From Xiphydria camelus (taxonomy: Eukaryota > Arthropoda > Insecta > Hymenoptera > Xiphydriidae): DNA of 64,000 nt. Positions 43,458 through 54,797 of the stretch are shown here, in pieces; positions within the stretch are counted from its first letter, which is position 1; each line of letters starts with the position of its first letter. The stretch covers positions 8,745,647-8,809,646 of the forward strand of contig OY783197.1 of the NCBI GenBank assembly GCA_963678675.1, given 5' to 3'. The notes under the pieces were generated by a model that was not told the DNA's origin, searched no databases, and was given only the letters and a program-made list of their open reading frames with translations. The translations under genes and the position numbers were made by a program.

Positions 43458-44151
43458 GACGTTTCTTCTATCAGTGATATTATTTAGAGGTCATCTCAAC
43501 TTACCATTTCCGCCTAAGGGGGGGTGGGGGGGTCTAAAAATCAATTTTTCTTTAATTGCCTTTTCTTATAGTAAAACATTTAAAGAATGTTGTGACCAAA
43601 TTTCAAGTCAATCTGAGCAAAACTCAGTCATTGACCTTTAAGTCTCCGCTCCTCTAATACTACGGAGCGGCAAGAACTCGGCGCTTTAAACGCTTGTTGA
43701 TATTTATAATTATTAAAACCCTTCAATTAAATTTTTGTATTTATCATTTTGTATAAGGAGTATCAAATAAATAAATGAATACCTATTTAACATAGAATCT
43801 TAGGAGGAATAGCACATTAATTTTTTTCATTTATAAATCGATAGATATAATAAGTATTAGGATCTTTTACTTACATTTTTAAGTCGATTTCTCATTTATA
43901 TAAGATGCCATGACAACAATTTTACTGAAGGCTACTAACATTTATATCTACTAATTGAGCAAATTTCATCAAAAACGTTTTGATAATTTCGTGATCGCTA
44001 GAATCTTAAAAAATCATAGGCGTGAGTATAGAGAAATAAAGAAATTTTGCCTGGAAATCATGAAAATATGAAAATGTATTATCCCCATTTGTAGTACTGT
44101 GCTGAATGTACGTTCTCTCTAGAAAGATAATTTGTTGCAACAATGTACTAA
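43458..44151. other. Intron 1, no gene
   Basis: AT-rich intron with a short poly-G tract at 43519-43531. No feature. Confidence 0.5.
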
Positions 44152-45407
44152 CAAGGGGAGGGCTCGACCCATGGGACACCGATTTGAACGGCGTTTTGGT
44201 TAAACGGCAGCCAAAAGGGTCACAAACAATCCCCTAAAGCGGTTGCTGCCAATGCGGCTTCGTTTATTTATAAACAGTATTTTAGTTTTTACGCTGCCGG
44301 ACCGGACGACAATGGTCTGACTTTAAACGAGTTTCCACAGCGATGCGGTGGCGTAGTGGTTAAGGGTAAGTCTTACCACGCGGTGGACTCGGGTTCGATT
44401 CTTGCTGCGGCAGTTTTTTTTTCGTTTTATTTATTTCTATATTGTGAAATAGTAATTTTTCTATTGCAGATATAAAAAAATGTGCTGAAAAAATTAATTT
44501 TAAAGAGGAAATGAAAATGGGAAAAATCATTCAAACGAAAAATATTTTCTAGTATTAAATGTTTTTGATTTATTCTTCTTTCTATATATACAATATATAA
44601 TTTAATTATCGAAGGAAAACGTGTTTTTTACATTCAATTATAATTTATTATTTATACTTATACTAATTATACAAAAATATTTAATCGCTTTTATCGGTTT
44701 CTGACTCGGATGAAGACTCTGATGCGCTATGTTTACAATTTTTTGGGTGATACTTATCATAAAAACATGCAAAGCAAACATGTTCTTCGCACCAAGAACA
44801 TTTAATAAAAAACACATTTGAATATTCACATTTCTTTTTTGCAAGAGTCAAGGGGAAACAAACCTCATTAACATTAACAAATAACGGCCGTTCATCCGTG
44901 AGTTTTTACGCAAACCAAGCATATCCAGATATGCTTGGTTTGCGTAAAAACTCACGGATGAACGGCCGTTATTTGTTAATGTTAATGAGGTTTGTTTCCC
45001 CTTGACTCTTGCAAAAAAGAAATGTGAATATTCAAATGTGTCTTTTATTAAATGTTCTTGGTGCGAAGAACATGTTTGCTTTGCATGTTTTTATGATAAG
45101 TATCACCCAAAAAATTGTAAACATAGCGCATCAGAGTCTTCATCCGAGTCAGAAACCGACAAAAGCGATTAAATATTTTTGTATAATTAGTGTCAATATA
45201 AATAATAAATTATAATTGAATGTAAAAAACACGTTTTTCCTTCGATAATTAAATTCTATATTATATATAGAAATAAGAATAAATCAAAAACATTTAATAC
45301 TAGAAAATATTTTTCGTTTGAATGATTTTTCCCATTTTCATTTCCTTTTTGGATACCGTTTAACCAAAACGCCGTTCAAATCGGTGTACCATGGATCGAG
45401 CCCCTTG
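44152..45407. mobile_element. Foldback DNA element with Cys-rich transposase tail in both arms, TAA target duplication
   Basis: CAAGGGGAGGGCTCG at the left, inverse CGAGCCCCTTG at the right, TAA on both sides (44149-44151, 45408-45410). The arms pair over about 0.5 kb with centre at about 44933 (AAGCATATCCAGATATGCTT). Each arm encodes, read towards the terminus, KCSWCEEHVCFACFYDKYH and a Ser/Glu-rich tail. This Cys-rich end resembles the one after the pogo-like DDE domain at 50.9-51.1 kb (RCAWCAEYFCFEHFYEQYH). The rest of the transposase is lost. The left arm holds a SINE-like insertion. Confidence 0.8.
44220..44505 (+). mobile_element. SINE-like insertion with tRNA-like segment
   Basis: Absent from the mirror arm, so inserted; AAAAGG/AAAGAGG flank it. 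It contains A-box-like GTGGCGTAGTGG (44348-44359) and B-box GGTTCGATTC (44392-44401), then a T-run that would stop pol III. The cloverleaf pairing is poor, so I do not call it a tRNA gene. Confidence 0.55.
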
Positions 45408-45650
45408 TAAGACTATGTCTGTAATAGTCAAGGAAAATGTATTATTTTAGACTGGAAATCCTGGAAAAGTCAAGGAATTTTTTTTTCATACAATCTGTCT
45501 AACAAGAGCGTGACCGGAAAAACTTTTGCCTGGAAACTGTTAGACGGAAGTTTTCGAAGTATTTAGATAGAGGAACTCTTTCCCTACTACGCATTATAGA
45601 GAAATAATCATTTTTCATCCAACCGTTGCGAGAGAACGACGTATCGAACT

Positions 45651-46680
45651 GTGAGTGCCGCGTACGCAAAACGATTTGAAGCCGTATTTCTCTGCGTACA
45701 CCAGAGAGAGCTAAAAATGACGCGAGAAGCAGCCACTAAATACATGAGACGATCGAAAGAATTGGTAAATAAGTGTGTGAAGTGGTTTGAAGAGACAAAA
45801 ACCATCGACGACCTACCGGAACATGGTTCGGCGCGAAGAACGAGAGCCAAGCAGGATAAACAGATCGTGGAGACGTTTTCGATGAATTCTCGACTATCGT
45901 TGCGTGGTAGATAAGCAAAATTAAAGAGAGAGAGAGAGAGAGAAAAAGGGTATAAATATATCCTGTGAGATTATTTAAAACCGTCTACGTACTCATAAAT
46001 TAAAATATTGAAGCACAGTGAAGAAACTACTATCAGAAAAACACGTGGAAAAAAGAAAGGCGTGGGCGCATGAAAATTTCGATCGCGATTGGGAAAACGT
46101 AACATTCTCCGACGAAGCTTCCTTTTGGACTCGAAGTAGTATCAATCGTACCTGGTCTACTCCCAGTAATAGACTTCTTCTCCAGCGGACCATTAAACAC
46201 CCGGTAAAGTTGCACGTTTGGGGCTGCTCCTCACAGCAAGGATTTGGCACTTTATCCCTCTTTACAAACAATTTGGACGCCAACAGAATGGTTCAAATTT
46301 ACAAAAGAGTTTTATTACCCTCTGCCAAAAAGTGGCTCGGAAGGACAAATCAAGATTGGCTGCTACAAGAGGATAATGACCTGAAACATCGCAGCCGTCT
46401 ATGCATACAGTGGAAACTAAAAAATGATATCGATGAGTTGAACTGGTAGTCACAGTCACCCGATGCGAATCCGATAGAAAACGTCTGGGCATATTTTATA
46501 TATAATTTAAGCTTCGTGGAAAAAAAAGTATGTGTGTGTGGAAGGTGAAACAATTAGTTCAACAAATTCTTCTGATTTAGAGATCGTTGATCGTAGACCT
46601 GAAGAATACGCTGACGACTTACTGCAAAGTATGCCTCGGAGATGCCAAGTAATTATCGAAAACCATGGCGACTGGACGAC
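45651..46680 (+). pseudogene. Tc1-like transposase, decayed
   Basis: N-terminal helix-turn-helix part at 45651-45914 (EAATKYMRRSKELVNKCVKWF). A GA microsatellite at 45926-45944 and a degenerate stretch follow. The DDE domain is at 46018-46449: VTFSDEASFW (first Asp), VKLHVWGC, LLQEDND-KH (second Asp), an in-frame TAG at 46447-46449, then SPDANPIENVW with the catalytic Glu. Counting through the stop, 34 residues separate the second Asp and the Glu: DD34E, as in Tc1. The C terminus SMPRRCQVII is near 46630. It sits in FBXL16 intron 1 in the opposite orientation. TIRs not identified. Confidence 0.88.
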
Positions 46681-46868
46681 TTACTAATTTTAAAGCGCAG
46701 TAGTACTCATCCAGTAAAATACGTGTATGCTTTTCTACCTTATTATTATAATAAACAGTTTCTAAATTATGCCGTTTACGCTCTTGTTAGACAGACTACT
46801 TCGCTAGACACGATGTTAATTATTCTCCGTTTCTCTCAAACTATTCTTTAGCGTGCAAAGTACCGCAC

Positions 46869-47243
46869 CTGAGCCAGTACCCTTCTTTCGCCGGAGCTGA
46901 AGTAGAGGAAGAATCGGCTCAAGAAGTGATCGTCCATGAGTAGCTGCTCCAACGTGCACGGAACCGCGTATCCGCCCGTTCCACCACTTGCCAGGGTAGC
47001 ATTTTTCAATCGGTTCCTGGTCGGTCTCGTTTTGTTGACGGTGCCGTTGTTCAGAGCTTTATTGTTAGCGCCACCCGTGTTAATTGTAGCTAACGGTGCG
47101 CTTCTGCACGGCTTTTCAGGAGTGACGTTCGTGTTGGCCGCCTGTAGATAGGTATTCGCGCAAGCTCCGACGCCACCGCCGCCGCCTCCCCCTCCGCCAC
47201 TGCCGCCGCCACCACCACAGAATACATTCGTGACTCGTTCCAT
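46869..47243 (-). CDS. FBXL16: FBXL16-type F-box/LRR gene, first coding exon
   Basis: 375 nt from ATG at 47243 to a CAG/GTGCGG donor (GT at 46868-46867), phase 0. After MERVTNVFC comes a glycine run (about residues 10-24), a Ser/Thr/Asn-rich linker, a basic stretch (NKTRPTRNRLKN) and the first half of the F-box, LEQLLMDDHFLSRFFLYFS, ending ERRVLAQ. Vertebrate FBXL16 also has a low-complexity N terminus before the F-box. A CCGTAG acceptor-like site 20 bp upstream of the ATG (exon edge 47263) suggests that this exon has a spliced 5' UTR. GC-rich compared with its surroundings. Confidence 0.93.
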
Positions 47244-47263
47244 GACGCTCGCCTTTCCACTTC

Positions 47264-48337
47264 CTACGGAAACAAATTGGAATCATTTTTCTATTGAGCG
47301 CGGTTGAATTTTTTGCGATGGTTTATTGATCAAATTTTTTCGTTTCTGTAGCACATAATATTAGGAACAGCAAGGTGAGAGATGATGTCTCTCCGACGGG
47401 TAGATAGTTTCAAATTTCAGATAAATATGTTTGGTATATGTATCTTGGTGGAAACATTTCTGAGAAATTTCTCAAAAATCTTCACAAAATACCAGAGATA
47501 TTTTAGAAAACCTCGTAAAATGTAAGATATTTTTCAGAAAATTTCGTACAGTTTCAAATATTTCTTCAGAACTATAATGAAATCTTCGAAGTTTCAAGAA
47601 AAAATATCGCAATGCTTAATATTAGTAATATAAAGCGTTAAGTTTATAAATGTTCAGATTTTTTAAGAATTCTACTTTTTTCGGATTTTTTCAACTTTTA
47701 CGAATAGTTTCAAGAATATTTGACATTACTCAGACTTTTCCCGTTAATATTTTCTGAGAACCTGAGAATCCTAGATTTTCTTTGGAAATATTTTCCGATA
47801 AAATCTCAAAAATTTCTATAAATTTTTCAAAATTGTTAAAAATATTTCGCGATATTCTTGCTAATTTTGAAAAATTTCTGAATGAAAATTCATACACATC
47901 TACATTCCGTACCATCGAATATTAATATAACTGCTTTTTAGACTTGTCCATAAGATAGTCATGAAAAGTACATACGTCCTTTCTAATTGTAAGTAACTGG
48001 AACAGCACAAGTACGTTTTTCTTGCCATATATATAGCGGTAGTCTTTTTCTTCCACACTAATAGATCAATTTAAGCAGTAATTATAACAACACTATATCT
48101 CGTCGGATTTAAAATACGTATGGATTTGTTTAAATCAGAAGCATTCAGAATTCATAAGAAAATTTTATTTTATTTCTGGAAAATACATAGCATTTGTAGT
48201 AACAAGGAGAAACGATGTGCGTATGAGATAGAACGACATTCATTATTGCATTATAATTTAATTTATCAATAGCAACTTTAATTTTTGAATAGCAAATTTG
48301 ATTGGAATTGCACCAGTGTGCGTTGAGTACAGTTTAC
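47264..48337. other. 5' flank or 5' UTR intron, no gene
   Basis: AT-rich, with 47450-47930 made of diverged GAAATTTTCA words like those at 38.3-38.9 kb. No promoter element can be supported. Confidence 0.4.
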
Positions 48338-48790
48338 TTACAAGGGAAGTTAGGGAACCCGAAAATTCAGAAAATTTCGCCATTCCGTGTGCAAGTAGAG
48401 TAGTTCAAACGTAATACAAAAATACATTTTATTGGTGCGGTATTACGGTTTTAAGGGGTGAAATCATCCCTTGAAAAAAATACAGATTTTTCTTCTTCAC
48501 GAAATAACTCCCGAACGGTGAAAGATGAGGGAAAAAAGTTGAAATAAAAGTTTTATGGTTTTTCTCGATCTATAAAACTGGTGCGAAAAAATTCTGAAAA
48601 AAATTTTTTTTTAAGTTACCCATAAAAATGGGTTTTTGGATTTCTTAAGTTTATGTAAAAATACCTCTCAATGTCCTCTTTTTACATATCCCCAGTTTAT
48701 TATGTATACTTTTTTTTAATTTAGAAAACCTCGAACTTTAAGGCCATTTTGACGTAAACAGTGAAACGGTTTTATGAAACGATATCTACA
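48338..48790 (+). repeat. Dispersed repeat, copy of 6352-6800
   Basis: Starts CTTACAAGGGAAGTTAGGG; lacks a few short blocks of the first copy, such as CCCCACCACCGACCC. Confidence 0.75.
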
Positions 48791-49258
48791 TTTTTATTTA
48801 TATACATTTCACACATACAGTTTTTAATTATTTTAGCAAAACACGTACTTACAATTACATGAAAAATGAAACTTATTCAAATGAATCAATGATATGTATT
48901 TTTCAAACAACACAAATAAGATATCGTATGAACCTCAATGATAACGTTGAATGACGCAGTATCTATGTTGACATTGAAGCCGATAACGTTTTGCATAATG
49001 GGAATGTGTTTGACTCGTGACTATTATCACTGCATGGTGGTGAGATATCCCTTCATCATTCGTTAAAAATCTTATGTAAGTACGTTTTATGATTATTATA
49101 TTTATACTATACATACATATTTGTGATTGGAAGATGTAGCTTATCCGCAGTTACATTAATCAAATTATGACATATAAATAAACGAATTCATTCATTCATT
49201 CATTCAATGAATCCTGATAAACAAAATATTTGTATCTATATTGTACATATTTTATTAA

Positions 49259-50834
49259 GGGGTTATACGCAGTCAGAAGGCCGAAAAATACCGATTTTTC
49301 AAGAATTTTTCCTGGGAAGACATTTAAATTTATTGACTTAAAAATTTATATACATATTGTGACAACTTTTAGTTTTACTTTCATATGTTTCATTTGTCAA
49401 AATATTTATTTTTAAAGCTGCTAGAACCGATCTCTGGGAGCTCCTCTAAGAAAAAGGCGTCTTGCGGTGAGCACGATATCTCTGGATTGCATCATCTAAA
49501 ATGAAAAAACCAAACAAATTTCGATAATATAAGGTATTATCTAGTATTTAATCGAAGGAATAAGCAAAATATTAATTTTTGACAAAATTGCGGCTACTCA
49601 AAACAAAAGTATCGATTTTCGACATAAATTTAGACCTTAAATTGTTCATAAAATGGAAAATATTAATCGGCCAGAAAAAACCTTCGATCAATTACTGAAA
49701 AATAGACTTAAAAAGCTTGTGTAAAAATTTGAGACTGATCGGTTCAGCCGTTTCCGAGATATCTTACTCACCGACTTCAAAAACGCAGTTTCGAGAAAAA
49801 CGCGTTTAAAGTTTCAACAGCACGTTACACATAGTAAAAGGACTAGAATCTATGGTACGAACTGCACACTTATCACATAACAAAACAATTTTTTGTCACT
49901 CAGTGTCAAATACTCGGTTTCATGGGCGTCCTCGACGCATGTGAAATCATCTTTCACACACCAATTCGTGAAAAGTTGCGCAGTGCGTGAAATAACCTGC
50001 GCAGTGCGTGAAATCGTCAATCTCGTATTTGACACTTAGTGACAAAAAATAGAATTCGTTATTCGGTTGTTTCGCGCCGTTCTAACGAGTGTGATTGCCG
50101 TACTCGCTTCGCTCGTGCGGCAAACTTCACACTCGTTAAAAACAGCGCTTCACGCCCTAATAACGAAAATAACTATTAAAACCAAGTCCTCGTTCAGAAG
50201 CAGTTTCAAACTTCACAATTCCGTCACAGATTTTACACTTCACATATTTAGAAATTGCCGCAAACACTGTAATAAAGTTCAAAATTCGATATTCGACAGA
50301 TGAATCACGCGGAATGAAGATTTCTTCTTGCATTTTAAATTGTTTCGCTGAGGCACTAAAACTACTTTTATCCGTCTCAGCTGTCTTCGGATTAAAAATA
50401 TTTCTTCGCTTTTTTGGTCTCGACTTTTGCACACCTTGGAAGATGCTCTCTTTTCTCTACTACACTTCATTTTCACAGAGAAATCACAACAGAAAATATA
50501 AACGAACGTACGAGTTTGCTGCTTGGCTTCGCTATTTAGACTGATTACTTTTCAATATAACAGTTTGGGTATCTGAAATAAGGCATAACGGTATCAAAGC
50601 GCATTCCAGGTAATTAGCTGCCGCTATTTGTAAAATTAGCTACCGCGCTACCTCTTGGGCCTCTGCTCCTAGTTTCTAACGCTCCGAGATGTCTTTGCAA
50701 ATGTACGTGTAACTTCGAGAATAATCGTCGGATTGACATGAAATTTTCTGTGTATATACATAAATATATGTACATTATGAAAATAAAATTTTTTAAAAAT
50801 CGATTTTTTTAAAATCCTGACTGCGTATAACCCC
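49259..50834. mobile_element. TTAA-flanked element with GGGGTTATACGCAGTCAG termini (Kolobok/piggyBac type)
   Basis: GGGGTTATACGCAGTCAG at the left and its exact complement at the right, TTAA on both sides (49255-49258, 50835-50838). Subterminal CAAAAACGCAGTTTCGAG and GATCGGTTCAGCCGTTTC are words I associate with insect Kolobok-type repeats. It lacks a transposase. A GTGCGTGAA-type repeat (about 49880-50170) lies inside and was probably inserted. Confidence 0.75.
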
Positions 50835-50929
50835 TTAATGGATTACTACATTAAAACAGTTGTAATGGTAGAAAACGGCAAATATACACTAAAATTACGG
50901 ATTAAATTTGTACAGTAGTGATATTGTTC

Positions 50930-51580
50930 ATAGAAATGTTCAAAACAGAAATACTCGGCACACCATGCACAGCGTATGAAAGCAACTTCTCTACAAATAC
51001 TACATCTGGGTATATGCTTTACACTCCTAAAGTAACAAAAATCTACAGGGTTTTGAAATTCACCGGGATGCGTTTCTAGATATATGCTCTTGAACTAAGC
51101 ATATCGGAAATGATTTTTAAATCTGGGCGACGAAAGCTGATTGTGTGTTAATGATTGCAATTTAATTATTTCATTGCGAGAGTGCAAACTAACATCTTTC
51201 TCTTGTAGATGTACATTATCAGAAAGTGTTCGAACGAAATTCTTCCAAATCCGGAATTCAAATACATCTAAAGGTTGAATGATGCTAGTCGTTTTTTTCG
51301 GAATCATTGAAAACTGTACTTCTTTGTCTTGTGGGATCAACGTCTCTAGCTGACTCGAACAATGTCCCGTCCATGAGTCGAGTAGTAGCATGCTTTTATG
51401 GCCAGTATTCGGTAAATATACCTGGATGAACCAAGTTTTAAAATGTTCAGACGTAAGTTTACCTGATTTTGTAGCTTGAATATAAATGTTAGCTGGACGA
51501 AATAGAGATTCTTCCACCCTTGGGCCAAATGTTCCTGTAGACTCCTTCAAAACTATTAGTACACGTAAATTAGACGTATA
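50930..51580 (-). pseudogene. Pogo-like (DDE_1) transposase, C-terminal part
   Basis: Read on the minus strand from about 51580: GTFGPRVEESLF, FKTWFIQVYLPN, LLLDSWTGHC (second catalytic Asp) and IPKKTTSIIQPLDVFEFRIW, the PxxTTSxxQPLD block of pogo/jerky-type DDE_1 transposases. A TAG follows RYA at 51097-51095. The frame then continues to a Cys-rich tail (CSIC, IRCAWCAEYFCFEHFYEQYHYC) ending near 50930. The N-terminal helix-turn-helix and first catalytic Asp are missing because the sequence upstream passes into the inverted-repeat arm at 51590. Confidence 0.85.
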
Positions 51581-51589
51581 AACATGGAA

Positions 51590-53808
51590 TAGGAGAAATA
51601 ATTTATAAAGTTTTCATATTACGTATACATTTTCCTAATGGGATCAGGAACAAAACCCTATAAAGTTCCCAATTGTCCAGTGTCCGCAACATCCCTTATT
51701 TTGCACAAAACCACCCCCGGATCGTACATTATGTCGGTTTTTCTCAATTTCCTCGTAAACCGTTGTTCAAACGTAAAAAATGTATAGAACCATAAATGTT
51801 TGCCGTTAAATTCTACACAAAAATTGTTCTATAAATATGTTAGCTAATCCTTACTGAATTCTCGAAAAATACGTTTAAAATTAAGGATAGTTTTTAGTAG
51901 GCCGTTAAAATATATCAAGTTCAGCGAGGCGTCAACGCACTTGTGACACAAACTTGTGGTATGCGTTACGGTGGATTATTTACGGATTTTAGTCAGTGTT
52001 AAAAATGTGTATTATTATTATTATTATTATTCTATCCTTGTACGAAATTTTTAACAAAGTTCCATAACGAACTGCTGACTTGAGCGATCATTGCGAATTT
52101 GTAGTGGATGGTGGTAATTTGATTCACCGTGTGGCATGGCCAAAACAGGGTACATTTCGTGACATTTACTCGGCCTATGTTAACTTTATACGTAAATACT
52201 ATGGTCACTATGTAACTTATTACAAAGTCTTGAACGACAAAAACGATTTCTGAAGCGCACTTCGGCTACAATTGCATTCAGTGAAAACGACCAATACACG
52301 ATCAATAAAAGATATTGTTAAGTAATATAGCTAACAAAGATTGTTTAATTTCTCAACTTGTCGAGAGGCTAAATTCTGAGAATATTAATACTCTTACTGC
52401 TTTAGACGATGCTGACTTACTAATCGTTACAACCGCCATCGATCTATCAAGTCAACACGACACTGTAGTTGTAGTTGGTCAGGATGTCGATCTTCTTTCT
52501 CTTATATTGCTCTTGCTCCTCAAGATAAGGATATTTTGTTTTTGAAACCAGCCCAAGGAAATATAAACAAAAGGATTTATAGATCTTCTGATATGCAATC
52601 ATCCAATGTTAGTAAAAATATAGAAACTGTTCTTTTTGCACATGCGTTTAGTGGTTGTGATACCACTTTTGCGTTTTTCTGAAAAGGCAAATCTCAAATC
52701 GTAAACATATTAAACAAGAGAAAGGATTTGGAAGATGTATATATTTTCAATAGTTCTCAATATACGAAAGAGCAAATTGAAAGTGCTGGTGAGAAATTCA
52801 CACTTGCGTTATATAAAGCTGAATGGAAAGAAACTTCTTTGAATAGCTACAGATTTATTTATTTTATTAAGTTGGTTGGCCAATCCAATCATGCTGTAAT
52901 TTTGTCTAGATTGCCACCAACATCTGCAGCATTAAAACAGCATTCTTACCGGGTATTCACCAAATTCAATCTTGGCGAGAAAAAGATATACAGCCAACGC
53001 GCACACAGTGGGGTTGGAAAAAAATGGGCAACATTTTATCACCAGTTTTTACTACCGTGGCGCCGGCTCCGATTTCTATTCTGAAAGTTATATCGTGCAG
53101 CTGTAAAAAGGGTTGTGGTAAGCGATGTGCATGTCTTAGACTTGGATTACATTGTTCAAACATGTGCTCCAACTGCCATGGACAGGGTTGGTTCAATGCA
53201 CCACCTGACGAGATATTTTATATATATTAAGAAGATATTAAATGAAGAGGACCTAACAAATGAATTTAAAAAAACATGTTAGTGGATAAGGCCTATTGGG
53301 GACACCATTTAAAAATAAGCTCCGGGAGCTCTACCTCATGGGTGGTGTGGAAACGAGCTCAAATTAGAAAATGCATAGTTATAATGCTCTAAAATCCCTT
53401 TCAAATTTTAAAATTTGACTTAGATAATACTTATGTAGCGATATTATAGCACTAGAAAAACTATGAAAAATCACTACAATTAAAGCCACATTTTACATGT
53501 TAAAAACTACACCTAACTTTGAACGTTATTTGCGGAAATTTAGAGAGGATTAGCTAAAATGCTTATAGAACAGTTTTTGTGTAGAATTTAATGGCGAACA
53601 TTTTTGGTTCTATACATTTTTTACGTTTGATTAACAGTTTACGAGGAAATTGAGAAGAACCGGCACGTTATACCATCCGGGGGTGGTTTTTTGCAAAATA
53701 AGGGATGTTGCGGACATCGGCCACGTGGGAACTTTTTGGGGATTTATTCCTACTCCCATTAGGAACATAATTTACGTAATATGAAAACTTTATAAATTAT
53801 TTCTTCTA
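51590..53808 (+). mobile_element. Inverted-repeat element encoding an XPG/FEN1-like nuclease
   Basis: Arms of about 330-370 bp, 51590-51960 and 53480-53808, pair in reverse complement (GAAATAATTTATAAAG, CGCAACATCCCTTATTTTGC, TGTGTAGAATTTAA). Weaker pairing continues outward into the pogo sequence on the left and to about 53830 on the right, so exact ends and target duplication are unclear. The nuclease gene lies between the arms. The combination suggests an Academ-type transposon, which carries an XPG-like nuclease, but the transposase proper is not seen. Confidence 0.6.
52087..53230 (+). pseudogene. XPG/FEN1-like nuclease with Cys-rich tail (transposon protein)
   Basis: Pieces in the same order as a multicopy arthropod protein family: FVVDGGNLIHRVAWP at about 52095, SATIAFSEND at about 52265, ALDDADLLIV with VVVGQDVDLL at 52400-52490, HAFSGCDTTFAFF near 52640, SRLPPTSAALKQHSYRV near 52910, and a tail CSCKKGCGKRCACLRLGLHC near 53095. 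Conserved acids in VDGG, DAD, GQDVDLL and GCDT fit the metal site of XPG/FEN1/PIN-fold nucleases. The tail has CxCxxGC spacing like CXC/tesmin zinc modules. Several frameshifts and a stop after TFAFF show that it is dead. Confidence 0.75.
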
Positions 53809-53829
53809 AAAAGTACTATTTGCGTGTAC

Positions 53830-54066
53830 TATAGTCCGAAGTGGGTCCTTTTTCCAAACTGATAAACGCAACGTGAAATGAGCCGCGTATACTTCTGTTT
53901 GTTTTGTTTTGAGAAATGAACATTCTTGAGAAAAAATGGTATATGTCATTCGGCTGAAATCCTCGGATTTTTAAGACTGTAGATAAAGTCGAGCATGTGG
54001 TGAGGTGCTACGACCTAATTAAACACAGTCTGAAAAAACCTCAGATTTCCGCCTAATGACATAAGA
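53830..54066 (+). repeat. Dispersed MITE-like repeat, copy of 37590-37855
   Basis: TAGTCCGAAGTGGGTC to GCCTAATGACATAAGA; immediately downstream of the nuclease element. Confidence 0.7.
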
Positions 54067-54082
54067 GCCTATCTTATACTAT

Positions 54083-54797
54083 TAGTGCTGTCAGTCTAGA
54101 CTTCGCACAAGAAGTTGGGCTTCAGGGCATGAAAATTACACCAATCGATAGCTGGAGGTCTAAATATTAACATATCAAAATGTATCATCTGTCAATTCCA
54201 GGGAGAATTTATAATTAATTAAAAACTATCGAAGTTTTGGCCCTAAGCCACTTTAATCATTCATTTCTCCTATATTATTCACTCAATCAAAAAAATTAAG
54301 CTACCAATTTGTAGCGGGAAAAGTTTACTATAAAATTGATGCGAGAACCTACATGACAAAATGTACGATTAATTTATAATAATTTTGAAGTAATTTCTGA
54401 GCAGGTTTCAATAAGCTGCACATGGCGCGTATCACGTAGTCGCCATGGGAACAGCTGATTGCTTGGCGAAACATGCTCAGAAATTACTTCAAAAAATTAT
54501 TATAAATTAACCGTGCATTTTGTCATGTAGGTTCTCGCATCAATTTTACAGTAAATTTTTCCCGCTACAAATTAATACCTTCATTTTTTTGATTGAGCGA
54601 ATAATATAGGAGAATGAATGATTAAAGTGGCTTAGGGCCAAAACTTCGATAGTTTTTAATTGATTATAAATTTTCCCGGGAATTTTAACAGATGATACAG
54701 TTTGATATGTTAATATTGGGATCTCCAGCTATCGATTGGTGTAATTTTCATGCCCTGAAGCCCAACTTCTTATTCAATGTCTAGACTGACTGCACTA
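54083..54797. mobile_element. 715-bp palindromic element
   Basis: TAGTGCTGTCAGTCTAGAC at the left, inverse at the right. The arms pair to a centre at about 54440 (CTGCACATGGCGCGTATCACG...CGCCATGGGAACAGC). Noncoding. Target duplication ambiguous (TAT/TTT). Confidence 0.8.

Noticed and set aside
44341..44416. Possible tRNA gene
   Set aside because: A- and B-box-like words and a T-run are present, but acceptor and T-stem pairing is poor and the segment lies in a repeat insertion. Treated as SINE-like.
44638..45215. Pair of 68-codon ORFs in opposite arms (MQKRNVNIQM...)
   Set aside because: Wrong frame of the foldback arms; the adjacent frame encodes the Cys-rich tail.
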